Positions 17,914 through 27,599 of a DNA stretch of 64,000 nucleotides are shown in pieces. This stretch comes from Clostridium sp. cel8 (GTDB lineage: Bacteria; Bacillota; Clostridia; Clostridiales; Clostridiaceae). Positions within the stretch are counted from its first letter, which is position 1; each line of letters starts with the position of its first letter. Under the pieces are notes generated by a model, which saw only the letters and a program-made list of their open reading frames with translations, was not told where the DNA came from and searched no databases. The stretch is from positions 1 through 64,000 of the forward strand of contig NZ_JACGAG010000006.1 of the NCBI RefSeq assembly GCF_014050525.1, read 5' to 3'. Made by a program: the position numbers and the translations under genes.

Positions 17914-18652
17914 AATTGCACTTATAAATGAACTGGAAAAACTATTTAAAAAGAAAAGAGCTCTTTTAATAGTTATAATTTCACTTATATTCATAGTACT
18001 AGGTCAAATTTCTATAATCTTACTTAGAAAGAACTTTGGTGTTGTTGGAACCTCTAGTGCTGAATTTCCAATACTAATTCTCTCAATACTTTCAAACACA
18101 ATACTTCCTCTTTTTATTCTTCTTATGACAATAGAAAGTTTTTCAAATGAATTTTCACAAAATACATTTAAAATAGCTCTTACAAGACCTATAACAAGAT
18201 TTAAACTCTATAGTGCAAAAATAATTTCTGTACTTATATTCATATTTTCAAATTTAATGCTTGTATTTATCATATCTGTAATATCTGGATTTATATTCAA
18301 TGAAAGGTATATAAGTAGTGGAAATATAGGTAAAATATTTATATCCTATATAGTTACAATGATGCCACTTATAGTTGTATGTCTTGCAGCTGTATTTTTT
18401 TCAAATATAATTAAAAACGGGTTAGCTGTATTTTTTCTATTTATACTTGTATTTATAGGACTTAAGGTATTTGGAATATTCTTTTCTACATATTCTGGAA
18501 TACTTTTCACATCTACACTTGGATGGTACAACCTATGGATTATGGATGAAATACCTATATTCGAAATACTGATACAATTTTTAATGATGTTAAGTTATGA
18601 TATAATATTTTTTACAGCAGGTTACTATCTGTTTGATAAAAAAGACTTTTAA
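17900..18652 (+). CDS. ABC-2 type permease
   Basis: A 250-residue membrane protein with six hydrophobic segments (about residues 20-42, 55-80, 105-130, 145-170, 175-197, 225-245) and no soluble domain, matching ABC-2 permeases. Its start overlaps the end of the ATPase gene by 14 bases, so the two are translationally coupled. With the ATPase it would form a homodimeric exporter. The histidine kinase begins 9 bases downstream, a layout common for self-protection or envelope-stress modules. Confidence 0.88.
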   Translation: MNSFKIALINELEKLFKKKRALLIVIISLIFIVLGQISIILLRKNFGVVGTSSAEFPILILSILSNTILPLFILLMTIESFSNEFSQNTFKIALTRPITRFKLYSAKIISVLIFIFSNLMLVFIISVISGFIFNERYISSGNIGKIFISYIVTMMPLIVVCLAAVFFSNIIKNGLAVFFLFILVFIGLKVFGIFFSTYSGILFTSTLGWYNLWIMDEIPIFEILIQFLMMLSYDIIFFTAGYYLFDKKDF

Positions 18653-18661
18653 GGTGAAAAT

Positions 18662-20098
18662 ATGAATATAAAAAAGCGTTTAATTTTCTTTAATTCCCTA
18701 ATTATTCTAGTACCTATTTTAATAACTTCCATTGCCATAGCTATATTTGTTCTTATATCTTCAAAGTTCTTTGGCACAGGATTAAACTATGACAATTTCA
18801 AGAGAGCTTCTGCTGTAAAGTCAGAACTCATTACAACAGTAAAAGATATATCAAAATCAGAATTGAAATCTACTGACAATAAAGAATTTCAAGAATACTT
18901 AAAACATAAGCTTTCAATTATAAACGCAAAAGCAGTAATTGCAAAAAATGACAAAATAATTTTTTCCTCTAGTGGAATAGATAAAATTGAAGCACAAGTT
19001 TATATTGAAAAATCAACAAATGCTATAAAAGAACCCATTCAAATAGGAAATACTTACTATATAGTGGATACTTTTCCAATGGAGTTTAGTGATAGTTCCC
19101 TTGGAAAAGCAATATTTTTGACTCCTGTAAAAACAGATGGAAAAATTTTTAATTATTTTTTCATATTTATAATTTGTGTATTCTTCACTTCCTATTTAAT
19201 TACAAATATAATTGTATCATGTACGTTCTCAAAAAAGATACTTGATCCAATTACTTCCTTAAAAAAAGCTACAACAGCAATACGAAAGGGAGATTTAGAT
19301 TTTGAAATATTTGAAAGTGGAGATAATGAGATAAAAGAACTTTGCTCTAATTTTGAAGAGATGAGGATAAAACTAAAAGATTCAATAAATATGCAATTAA
19401 AATATGATAACAACAGAAAGATGCTCATCTCCAGCATTTCACATGATTTGAGAACACCAATAACTTCTATAGAAGGATACGTTCAAGGAATTCTAGATGG
19501 AGTTGCAAATACTCCTGAAAAGCTAGAGCACTATTTAAATACAATAAATACAAAGGCAAAACAGATTGACTCTATGGTAGACGATCTCCTCCTCTATTCA
19601 AAGCTTGATATGAAACAAATTCCATTTAAATTTGAAAAAACAGATATTGTAGAGTACTTTTCCTATTATGTAGAGGAAACTCAGATAGAACTTGAAAAAT
19701 CCAATATAAAAATAGAACTGTTAAACTATATCAAAAATTCCCCTTATGTTATGATTGATAGAGAGCGATTCATGAGAGTTATATTTAATATAGTCAATAA
19801 TTCTAAAAAATACATGAATAAAAAAGAGGGAATTATATCAATAATTTTAAAAGAACTATCAACTAGTATTATAATTGAAATAAAAGATAATGGTTCTGGA
19901 ATCAAAAGAGATGATATAGACAAAATATTCAATAGATTCTACAGAGGTGATTCTGCAAGAGTAAGTACAGGTGGAAGCGGTCTTGGCCTTGCAATTGCAA
20001 GACAAATTGTAGAAGGACATAACGGGAAAATATGGGCCTCATCTCAATACAACCAAGGAACAAGTATAATGATATCAATAAAAAAAGTTATATCTTAA
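18662..20098 (+). CDS. sensor histidine kinase
   Basis: A 478-residue membrane kinase. TM1 is near residues 10-34, an extracytoplasmic sensor region of about 125 residues follows, TM2 is near 163-187, then a HAMP linker. The HisKA domain holds the phospho-acceptor His261 in SISHDLRTP. The HATPase domain shows the N box NIVNNSKKY, the G1 box DNGSGIKRDD, the F box IFNRFYRGD and the G2 box GGSGLGLAI, all intact. It should phosphorylate the response regulator that starts 17 bases downstream, but that regulator has a damaged output domain. Confidence 0.95.
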   Translation: MNIKKRLIFFNSLIILVPILITSIAIAIFVLISSKFFGTGLNYDNFKRASAVKSELITTVKDISKSELKSTDNKEFQEYLKHKLSIINAKAVIAKNDKIIFSSSGIDKIEAQVYIEKSTNAIKEPIQIGNTYYIVDTFPMEFSDSSLGKAIFLTPVKTDGKIFNYFFIFIICVFFTSYLITNIIVSCTFSKKILDPITSLKKATTAIRKGDLDFEIFESGDNEIKELCSNFEEMRIKLKDSINMQLKYDNNRKMLISSISHDLRTPITSIEGYVQGILDGVANTPEKLEHYLNTINTKAKQIDSMVDDLLLYSKLDMKQIPFKFEKTDIVEYFSYYVEETQIELEKSNIKIELLNYIKNSPYVMIDRERFMRVIFNIVNNSKKYMNKKEGIISIILKELSTSIIIEIKDNGSGIKRDDIDKIFNRFYRGDSARVSTGGSGLGLAIARQIVEGHNGKIWASSQYNQGTSIMISIKKVIS

Positions 20099-20115
20099 AG
20101 TTAAGGGGGATTCTA

Positions 20116-20715
20116 ATGAAAAACATACTTATAATTGAAGATGACTTGAGTATAGCTGAACTTCAAAGAGATTATTTAGAACTAAACGGATTTAATGTAA
20201 CTATATGCACAGATGGTATAAAGGGATTGCATATGATTGATAAAATTGACATTGATCTTTTAATTCTTGATATAATGCTTCCTAATATAGACGGATACAG
20301 TATACTAAAAAAATTAGGAGATGAAAAGGACATCCCTGTTTTACTTGTATCTGCAAAAAAAGAAGAGATAGATAAAATAAAGGGATTAAGTCTTGGAGCA
20401 GATGACTACATCACAAAACCATTTAGTCCAAGTGAACTTGTAGCAAGAGTAAAATCCCACATAAAAAATTATGAAAGAATAAAAAATAAATTTACACCTA
20501 AAAAAAATAAAATAATTATACGCGGACTTGAAATAATTAAAGATTCAATGCAAGTATTTGTAAATGGGAATGAAGTAAATCTTCCACAAAAAGAATTTGA
20601 GCTCCTCCTCTATATGTGTGAAAATCCAAATAAAGTATTTAGCAGAGAAGCATGTCCTTCCAATCCTCAATACATAGAAACAGTATGGGGTGCTGGATAC
20701 AGATTGAGAATATAG
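20116..20715 (+). CDS. OmpR-family response regulator with an internally deleted DNA-binding domain
   Basis: A 199-residue protein. The receiver domain is intact: acidic pocket EDD at 8-10, phospho-Asp52 in LLILDIMLP, Lys101 in ITKPF. The output domain begins normally (NEVNLPQKEFELLLYMCENP) and reaches VFSREAC at 174-180, then jumps to PSNPQYIETVWGAGYRLRI. In family members about 30 residues, containing the recognition helix (the TVDVHIRRLRKKIE region), lie between these points. The reading frame is kept, and the length is about 30 below the usual 225-230. Specific DNA binding is probably lost. The start is ATG after AAGGGGGA. Confidence 0.9.
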   Translation: MKNILIIEDDLSIAELQRDYLELNGFNVTICTDGIKGLHMIDKIDIDLLILDIMLPNIDGYSILKKLGDEKDIPVLLVSAKKEEIDKIKGLSLGADDYITKPFSPSELVARVKSHIKNYERIKNKFTPKKNKIIIRGLEIIKDSMQVFVNGNEVNLPQKEFELLLYMCENPNKVFSREACPSNPQYIETVWGAGYRLRI

Positions 20716-20845
20716 ATATAATTTTTTTTAATTATTTTTTAAGTAAGTTTCCTAAACATATATATTAATGGTATAATATATTAAATGGAAAATAATTCTA
20801 CCCGTCTCTAAATACTACAATGTAAATATTATGGAGGGATATGCT

Positions 20846-22537
20846 GTGGAGACTTATAACAAAAGTAATGATAATATATATACCAGAGCCATAAATGGAG
20901 CTGATATATCAATTTGGGAATGGGATGTAGAAAAAGATACTTTATTTATATCCTCAAATTTTAAAAATATAACTGGATACGATCCTAAATATTTCAAAAA
21001 TCCAATGGATTTTATAGAAAAATTAGTTATAGAAAATGAAATAACTCAAGTTAAGGACTCTTTAAACTGCTTTGTAAATGAAAATGGATCTAATTATAAT
21101 AGAGAATTTAAAATCAAAAGCAAAAAAGGTGAACTTATATACCTACTAGTTAAAGGAAAATCAACTAAAAACTCAGATGGCAAAATAAGACTTATATCAG
21201 GTTGTATTTGTGATATTACAAGTGAAAAATTAATGGAAGATGATATAAACTACCTTTCACATTATAGACCTTTTATAAATCTTCCAAATAAATCTTCATT
21301 TAGGAATCACCTTAAAATGGCAGTTAAAAACTCAAAGCAAGGTGCACTTCTCCTTTTAAATATAGACAATTTCAAGCTGATAAACGACCACTACGACTAT
21401 AATTTTGGAGATATGCTTCTTACAATTTTTTCAAGATCTATGTCTATGTTTGTAAAAGATTTTGGTAAACTTTACTATTTAAATGGAAACGAGTTTATTA
21501 TACTTATAAGCCATTTCAATTCTGAAGAAGGATTAAAAAGATTATGCAATCGTATAATGAATTATTTAAAAAATCCCTTCTGTATAATGGGAGAAAATAT
21601 ATTTTTAACTGTAAGCATTGGAATAAGTATATTTCCAACTCACAGCAGAAATATAAATAAATTATACAAATATGCAGATATTGCTATGTGTAAATCAAAA
21701 TCAAGTGGTAAAAATACTGTAACAATGTTTACTAAATCACTACATGATTCCTATTCAAGAAGACTTATCATAGAACAAAGCCTTAAAAATGCCATTAAAG
21801 ACAAGGAACTTCGTATATTGTATCAACCTCAAATAGATGCATTCTCCCATAAGTTAGTTGGATTTGAATCACTTTTAAGATGGGATAACAATAAACTTGG
21901 ATTTGTTTCACCTTCAGAATTTATACCAATTGCTGAAGATACAGGAAGTATAATAGACATTGGTTATTGGATATTTGAATCCGTATGCAATACAATTCAC
22001 AATCTACAATTAAAAAATATAGACATAAAAAAGATATCTGTAAATGTATGTTCCTATCAGTTAAGTGAACCGGAGTTTATAAAGAGAGTATTAAATATAT
22101 GTAAAAAATACAAGGTATCTCCTTCAATGATTCAAATTGAAATAACAGAAAGGACTTTAATTGATATTTTTGTAAATAAGACAAAAATTCTTGATGAAAT
22201 ATTAGACATGGGAATGCAAATTGCGCTAGATGATTTTGGGACAGGCTATTCCTCACTAAACTACCTTATTTCGCTTCCAGTAAGCACACTAAAAATAGAT
22301 AAGTCATTTATTGATAATATTTACTCCAAAAAGAGCAAAGCTGTAATAAAATGCATAATTGATCTATCTAAAATTTTAAATTACAATATTATTGCAGAAG
22401 GTGTGGAAACAAAAGAACAATTAAATTCACTGCTTGATATTGGCTGCAGCGTAATTCAAGGATATTATTTCAGTAAACCTATAAAAGAAAATGAAATAGA
22501 GCACTTTGTGAATAAAAAAATAAAATGCTCTAAATAA
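20846..22537 (+). CDS. PAS-GGDEF-EAL protein, predicted cyclic-di-GMP phosphodiesterase
   Basis: A 563-residue cytoplasmic protein with an N-terminal PAS domain (about residues 15-125), a GGDEF domain (135-290) and an EAL domain (300-560). The GGDEF motif is degenerate (LNGNEF), so cyclase activity is unlikely. The EAL domain keeps the catalytic set: ESLLRW, Asn in VNVCSYQL, Glu in QIEITERTL, the Asp pair in LDDFGTGYSS, Lys in KIDKSF and Glu in EGVET, so c-di-GMP hydrolysis is predicted. I chose GTG 20846 because GGAGGG lies 7 bases before it; the ATG at 20831 has no ribosome site. Lowering c-di-GMP would favour motility. Confidence 0.92.
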   Translation: METYNKSNDNIYTRAINGADISIWEWDVEKDTLFISSNFKNITGYDPKYFKNPMDFIEKLVIENEITQVKDSLNCFVNENGSNYNREFKIKSKKGELIYLLVKGKSTKNSDGKIRLISGCICDITSEKLMEDDINYLSHYRPFINLPNKSSFRNHLKMAVKNSKQGALLLLNIDNFKLINDHYDYNFGDMLLTIFSRSMSMFVKDFGKLYYLNGNEFIILISHFNSEEGLKRLCNRIMNYLKNPFCIMGENIFLTVSIGISIFPTHSRNINKLYKYADIAMCKSKSSGKNTVTMFTKSLHDSYSRRLIIEQSLKNAIKDKELRILYQPQIDAFSHKLVGFESLLRWDNNKLGFVSPSEFIPIAEDTGSIIDIGYWIFESVCNTIHNLQLKNIDIKKISVNVCSYQLSEPEFIKRVLNICKKYKVSPSMIQIEITERTLIDIFVNKTKILDEILDMGMQIALDDFGTGYSSLNYLISLPVSTLKIDKSFIDNIYSKKSKAVIKCIIDLSKILNYNIIAEGVETKEQLNSLLDIGCSVIQGYYFSKPIKENEIEHFVNKKIKCSK

Positions 22538-22546
22538 TATGTTTAG

Positions 22547-23209
22547 CTATATATTTTTTTCAAGCTTTTCAATATCTTTCTGTTTTCCAATTGCAACAAT
22601 TATATCATTTTTAAGTAGCTTAAAATCAGAAGTAGGTGATATTTTTATATCATCTTCTCTTTTTATGGCTATAATATTTATTCCATATTTTGCTCTCATG
22701 TCAAGTTCTTTAAGATCTTTTTGTTCCCACTTATCAATACACAGTATTTCTGCTACTCTGTACTCTGGAGATAACCTTATAAAATCAAGTATATTATTTG
22801 ATACAAGATTGTGTGCTACCCTAATTGCAGTATCTTTTTCAGGAAAAACAACTTTATCTGCCCCTATTTTATAGAGTATCTTAGCATGTAGTTCAGAATT
22901 TGCTTTTACAAGTACATACTTTACTCCCATTTCCTTTAAAAGCAAAGTAACTATAACGCTGCTCTGTATATCAACACCTATGCCTATTATTGCCACATCA
23001 AAATTATTTACTCCAAGAGCTAAAAGATTTTCCTCCTCTGTTGCATCAGTTTGAATAGCTTGAGTAACATAAGGAGATATCTCCTGTACATTATCTTCAT
23101 TTGAATCAACTGCAAGTACGTCATTTCCAAGCTCATATAGAGTACTTGCTATAGCCCTTCCAAAACGTCCAAGTCCTACTACTAAATACTGTTTCTTTTT
23201 CATATGCAT
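22547..23209 (-). CDS. ktrA: KtrA-type potassium uptake regulatory subunit
   Basis: A 220-residue cytoplasmic protein with an RCK_N Rossmann domain (GLGRFGRAIASTLYELGNDV near residues 13-32, then the ribose-binding Asp in LAVDSNED) and an RCK_C domain (about 140-220). It forms an octameric ring that gates the KtrB channel in response to ATP/ADP or NAD(H). It lies 19 bases downstream of ktrB on the same strand. A TrkA name is also used for such proteins, but the single-RCK length favours KtrA. Confidence 0.92.
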   Translation of the reverse strand: MHMKKKQYLVVGLGRFGRAIASTLYELGNDVLAVDSNEDNVQEISPYVTQAIQTDATEEENLLALGVNNFDVAIIGIGVDIQSSVIVTLLLKEMGVKYVLVKANSELHAKILYKIGADKVVFPEKDTAIRVAHNLVSNNILDFIRLSPEYRVAEILCIDKWEQKDLKELDMRAKYGINIIAIKREDDIKISPTSDFKLLKNDIIVAIGKQKDIEKLEKNI

Positions 23210-23228
23210 ACCTTCCTATTTTCAAGTT

Positions 23229-24575
23229 TTATCCTATTAATATCTTTCCCTCTGGATATTTTATAGATCTTGGAACTTTTCTGTGTGTCATTGCAAGTAT
23301 TATAGTAAGTCCTCCCAGCCTTCCAAAGAACATTAGAATTATTATTACAATTTTACCTATAATACTTAAACTTGATGTAATCCCAAGACTTAGTCCAGCT
23401 GTTCCAAAAGCTGAAACACATTCAAATATTATACTTTCCATAGACTTGCCATGTTCAGTTAATCCAAGTATCATACATGAAATAAGTAAAATTAAGAGAT
23501 CTATTATTAGTATTACAATGGCCTTATAAACAAGATCTCTTCTTATAGTTCTCTTATATATTTCAGTTTCTTCTCTTCCTCTTATAACTGACACTGCAGT
23601 CATTACAATGAGTGCAAATGTTGTAGTCTTTAAACCTCCTGCAGTAGACCCTGGAGATCCACCTATAAACATCATAATCATAGTTAAAAATTTACTATTT
23701 CCACTCATATTTTCAATAGAAATTGAATTAAAGCCTGCAGTTCTCGGTGAAAGTGATGCAAAAAATGAAGATAGAAGTTTGTTTTTCAAACTCATATTTC
23801 CCATAGTTTCTGGATTATTAAATTCAAAAATAAAAAACAATATAGTACCAAAAATTAGCAGAAAGGAAGTTACAGAAATACATACTTTAGAATTAACAGA
23901 TATTAATTTTATCTGTCTAAAACTTCTCAAACTGTATAATTCCTTCCACACATAAAATCCCAATCCACCTATAATTACAAGAAAACCTATAACCAATATT
24001 ACTGTAGAATTGTCGTAATAAGTTGTAAGACTCCTTCCACTTCCTATAATATCTATTCCAGCATTACAAAAGGCAGAAACAGAGTGAAAAACAGAATAAA
24101 AAATTCCCTTGTAAACTCCAAATTGAGGTATAAACTGTATGGACAAAATAGCTGCTCCTACAGCTTCTATAGAAAATGTAAATATCAATATGTACTTTGA
24201 CATTTTAACAAGTCCACCTAAATTAAATGAATTAATAGACTGATGTATAATCATTCTTTCCCTTAAAGTTATTTTTCTACCAAGTGCAAGTGCAATTAAA
24301 GTAGAAAATGACATGAATCCCAATCCACCAATTTGAATTAAGGCCAAAATTACTGATTTTCCAAAATAACTCCAATGAGTTCCCGTATCAACAGTTACAA
24401 GGCCTGTTACACAAGTTGCAGATGTTGATACAAAAATTGAATCTAGAAAATTTGTATATGTATGTCTATTAGATGATATAGGAAGACTCAATAAAATAGC
24501 ACCTATAAAAATTATTACAAAAAAACCAAGTATTAAAATTTGGAGTTCATTTAGTGTTTTTTTCTTAAATATCAT
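23229..24575 (-). CDS. ktrB: KtrB/TrkH-family potassium transporter
   Basis: A 448-residue membrane protein built from four M1-P-M2 repeats. Pore-loop segments with the selectivity-filter Gly are visible as TSATCVTGLV (51-60), SAFCNAGID, SPRTAGFNS and SAFGTAGLS. It moves potassium (often with sodium dependence) into the cell together with KtrA, encoded downstream. The length and C-terminal RSIKYPEGKILIG are typical for Gram-positive KtrB. It starts its own operon. The 90-base gap to the upstream transporter genes shows no clear terminator. Confidence 0.95.
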   Translation of the reverse strand: MIFKKKTLNELQILILGFFVIIFIGAILLSLPISSNRHTYTNFLDSIFVSTSATCVTGLVTVDTGTHWSYFGKSVILALIQIGGLGFMSFSTLIALALGRKITLRERMIIHQSINSFNLGGLVKMSKYILIFTFSIEAVGAAILSIQFIPQFGVYKGIFYSVFHSVSAFCNAGIDIIGSGRSLTTYYDNSTVILVIGFLVIIGGLGFYVWKELYSLRSFRQIKLISVNSKVCISVTSFLLIFGTILFFIFEFNNPETMGNMSLKNKLLSSFFASLSPRTAGFNSISIENMSGNSKFLTMIMMFIGGSPGSTAGGLKTTTFALIVMTAVSVIRGREETEIYKRTIRRDLVYKAIVILIIDLLILLISCMILGLTEHGKSMESIIFECVSAFGTAGLSLGITSSLSIIGKIVIIILMFFGRLGGLTIILAMTHRKVPRSIKYPEGKILIG

Positions 24576-24665
24576 TAAAAAATCATCCTTAATTTATTCA
24601 TTTGTACATATTATTCTATCACATTTTACTATATTAAAAAAACTAACTATTATTATTGTTTTTAA

Positions 24666-25451
24666 CTATTTTATAGGTATAATGTGAGGTTTACCTGTTA
24701 CCGGATTTTTTATCATACATACATTTATATCATAAACTTGTTTAATATTTTCTTTTGTAAGTACTTCCTCTGGAGCACCTTTGGAATAAATAGAGCCCTT
24801 ATTTACTAGAATTAAATAGTCACTGTATTGTGCTGCTAAATTTAAATCATGAAGTACAGCTATAACAGTTATCTTTTTACTTAATAATTTAATAGTGTCT
24901 AAAATTTCAATCTGTTGATGTATATCTAAATGAGATATAGGCTCATCTAATAACATAATGTCAGTTTTCTGAGCTAATGCCCTTGCAATAATAACTCTTT
25001 GTTGTTCTCCTCCACTTAATTCATTTATAGATTTGTCACGAAGATACCATGTATTTGTCATTTTCATAGAATATTTTGCAATATCATAATCCTCTTTTGA
25101 TTCATCTTTAAATCTAGGAATATAGGGTGCTCTTCCCATTAATACAATATCTAGAGCAGAAAAATCAAAATTTGAAATAGTATTTTGAGGTACAACAGCA
25201 ATTCTCTTCGCTAAATCTTTATTTGTAAAATCTAAAATATCCTTATTTCCTAGGAAAATTGTATTTTTAGATGGTGATATTGTTCTTCCTATATTCCTAA
25301 GTAATGTAGTTTTACCAGAACCATTAGGACCTAAAATAGTGTAAAATTTATTTTTGGAAAAATCTATATTTATATTATGAAGTACCTGATTTTTTCCAAA
25401 GTTGCAGTTTAGATTATTAAGTTTAACTGAAATAGAATATTCTTTCTTCAT
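24666..25451 (-). CDS. ABC transporter ATP-binding protein, iron-siderophore/cobalamin type
   Basis: A 261-residue ATPase of the FecE/BtuD family. Walker A GPNGSGKTT is near residues 39-47, Q-loop region VVPQNT near 87, signature LSGGEQQR near 143-150, Walker B IMLLDEPISHLD near 163-174, and the switch His in AVLHDLNLAAQ. It pairs with the permease just upstream, sharing a TAATG stop-start, and with the lipoprotein at 26532-27485. Cobalamin, haem or a siderophore are all possible substrates. Confidence 0.93.
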   Translation of the reverse strand: MKKEYSISVKLNNLNCNFGKNQVLHNINIDFSKNKFYTILGPNGSGKTTLLRNIGRTISPSKNTIFLGNKDILDFTNKDLAKRIAVVPQNTISNFDFSALDIVLMGRAPYIPRFKDESKEDYDIAKYSMKMTNTWYLRDKSINELSGGEQQRVIIARALAQKTDIMLLDEPISHLDIHQQIEILDTIKLLSKKITVIAVLHDLNLAAQYSDYLILVNKGSIYSKGAPEEVLTKENIKQVYDINVCMIKNPVTGKPHIIPIK

Positions 25452-26503
25452 TACATCACCTTTTTCTTTGATTTAATCAAAAGATATATAAAATAAGGAG
25501 CTCCAAACAAAGCTGTTATAGAACCTACTGGTATTTCAGCTGGTGAGGCTATAGTTCGTGCAAGAGTATCAGAAATAATCATAAATCCAGCACCAAATAC
25601 CAATGAAAAAGGCATTAAGACCCTATTATTAGGGCCTAAAATAATTCTAACTACATGTGGAATTATAAGTCCAACAAAACCTATTATTCCACTTACAGAT
25701 ACACAAGCTGCAACAATCATTGAGGACACAACTAACACTATTTTCTTCACCTTTTCAACTTCTACACCTAAATTTTTAGCAGTTTCATCACCTGTAATTA
25801 TTATATTCAAATCCTTTGAAAAACAGAGAAGAGTTGTTATGCCAATTACTAAAAATGGTATAAGGAGTATTATCTCATTGAAATTTGCAGTTGAAAAACT
25901 TCCCATAGTCCAAAATACAATCTGCTCAACTTCATCTCTATTAAATACCATAATTATAGAAATTAAAGATGATAAAAGAAAATTTACAGAAATACCTGCT
26001 AAAAGAAGTGTTGTAGTAGGTATTTTATTTTTTACTCTTGCTATATTATACACAAGTATAGTAGACAATATTGATCCAATAAATGCAGCTATCATAATTG
26101 CTGCAGAGCTTAAAGATGAATTTTCAAGTTTAAACACAAATCCAAGGGAGGCTCCAAGTGCTGCACCAGAGGATATTCCAAGAATATATGGGTCTGCCAT
26201 TGGATTTTTAAATATTGATTGAAAAGAAGCTCCAACTATTGATAATCCCATTCCAACAAGTGCAGAAAGTACTATTCTAGGTAATCTTATTTTCAATATA
26301 ATGAGAATATGATTTTCAGGTATTGAGGATATTGGTATAAAATTATTTATGAAATATATCTTGCTTAAAATTATCCGTAAAGATTCAGTAAAGGATATAT
26401 TAGCAATTCCAAAAGTAGCTGATAATATCATTATAAAAAACAACAAAATTAAGCCAATATAAAACATAAATCTAAGATACTTTTTCCTATAAGCTAAATC
26501 CAT
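25451..26503 (-). CDS. ABC transporter permease, FecCD/BtuC family
   Basis: A 350-residue permease with about ten hydrophobic helices. Family signatures include LPRIVLSALVGMGLSIVGAS near residue 75, NPMADPYILGISSGAALGAS near 95-115, and GIIGFVGLIIPHVVR near 270 with the coupling-helix region. It would dimerise to form the channel for a cobalamin- or siderophore-like substrate delivered by the adjacent binding protein. Its stop overlaps the start of the ATPase gene by one base, so the subunits are probably made in step. Confidence 0.94.
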   Translation of the reverse strand: MDLAYRKKYLRFMFYIGLILLFFIMILSATFGIANISFTESLRIILSKIYFINNFIPISSIPENHILIILKIRLPRIVLSALVGMGLSIVGASFQSIFKNPMADPYILGISSGAALGASLGFVFKLENSSLSSAAIMIAAFIGSILSTILVYNIARVKNKIPTTTLLLAGISVNFLLSSLISIIMVFNRDEVEQIVFWTMGSFSTANFNEIILLIPFLVIGITTLLCFSKDLNIIITGDETAKNLGVEVEKVKKIVLVVSSMIVAACVSVSGIIGFVGLIIPHVVRIILGPNNRVLMPFSLVFGAGFMIISDTLARTIASPAEIPVGSITALFGAPYFIYLLIKSKKKVM

Positions 26504-26531
26504 AATTAAAATCCTTTCATGTTGTAGAAAA

Positions 26532-27485
26532 CTATTTAAAAGCCTCAGGATGTATTATTTTTGCTAAAGCCTCTAGTCCATCTGCCAATCTAGGGCCTTG
26601 TCTGTTTATTATATCCTCATCAATTTCAAAAACTTTATTATTTTTTACTGCATCAAGATCCTTATATCCAACTGTAGTTTTAATTCCATTTTTTGAATTA
26701 AATTTATTAGAACATATAATCATATCAGGATTCTTTTCAATTAACTTTTCAATGCTGTATTTCCATCCTGTAATATCATCAGCTGCATTTTTTCCACCAG
26801 CCATTGTAATCATTTTTCCAATGAATGTATCTCTTCCAGCAGTGTAATCTCCAACTTTTCCAAAGGATACTACATAGTATACTGAAGGAGTGGGCATGCC
26901 CTTAACCTTTTTCTGTACATATTCTACTTTTTTCTTCATAGAGGAAATTATAGAATTAGCTTTGCTATTTGAATTAAGAACTTTACCTACGTTAGTTATA
27001 ATATCGTAAGTGCCTTGAAAACTATCCGCACCAGATAATACTACAACTTTTATGTTGAGTTCTTCAATCTTTTTTAAGTCTTCCTTTCCAAGCTGATTAG
27101 ATGCTATAACTAAATCAGGCTCTAACTGAACAATTTTTTCAATATTTGGATTAGTTAAACCACCAATAGATGGAATTTTACTAACTTCTTTAGGATATGT
27201 ACAAAAATCAGTTCTTCCAATTAAAGTATCTTGTCTGTTAAGAGCATATATTATTTCTGTAATATTTGGTGCTAGAGATATAACTTTTTTAGGTTCTTTT
27301 TCAATGGTAACTTCTCTATTAAATGAGTCCTTTATTTTAATGGGATAAGTTGTATCTTTCGATGTTTGAATTTGTTCATTATCCTTTTGTGAATCTTTTG
27401 AACTATTTTTCATACAACCAGTTAAAGAAAATACCATTATAAAAGCAACAAGTAAAAAAGAGATTTTTTTTACTTTATTAAACAA
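26532..27485 (-). CDS. substrate-binding lipoprotein, BtuF/FepB type
   Basis: A 317-residue lipoprotein with a lipobox ending at Cys24 (SLTGC) and a short Ser/Lys/Gln linker, then a helical-backbone binding domain: VISLAPNITEIIYALNRQDT, GRTDFCTYPKEV, and LEPDLVIASNQ, close to the BtuF pattern. It captures substrate outside the membrane for the permease and ATPase downstream. The start is TTG (27483-27485), 8 bases after AGGAGG. No cobalamin riboswitch was seen upstream, so vitamin B12 as the substrate is not confirmed. Confidence 0.9.
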   Translation of the reverse strand: MFNKVKKISFLLVAFIMVFSLTGCMKNSSKDSQKDNEQIQTSKDTTYPIKIKDSFNREVTIEKEPKKVISLAPNITEIIYALNRQDTLIGRTDFCTYPKEVSKIPSIGGLTNPNIEKIVQLEPDLVIASNQLGKEDLKKIEELNIKVVVLSGADSFQGTYDIITNVGKVLNSNSKANSIISSMKKKVEYVQKKVKGMPTPSVYYVVSFGKVGDYTAGRDTFIGKMITMAGGKNAADDITGWKYSIEKLIEKNPDMIICSNKFNSKNGIKTTVGYKDLDAVKNNKVFEIDEDIINRQGPRLADGLEALAKIIHPEAFK

Positions 27486-27522
27486 TTTTTATTCCTCCTA
27501 GAGTTTATTTTTTAATATAAAA

Positions 27523-27547
27523 GGCTATTATCTGTCAGATAATAACC
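27523..27547 (-). terminator. terminator or attenuator between the cell-wall-binding gene and the ABC importer
   Basis: On the minus strand GGTTATTATCTG and the matching AGATAATAGCC form an 11-bp stem (one G-U pair) with a 3-base loop, followed by TTTTATATT. It lies about 50 bases after the cell-wall-binding protein stop and 38 bases before the importer lipoprotein start. It may end the first transcript or lower read-through into the importer. Confidence 0.6.
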
Positions 27548-27599
27548 TAAAAATACAACTGAATTAACTATGTTAACACCTTCATGATTAAATGATAAA

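Noticed and set aside
20716-20845. c-di-GMP riboswitch before the PAS-GGDEF-EAL gene
   Set aside because: No GEMM-type conserved core could be seen; the gap is short and AT-rich with only a TATAAT-type box.
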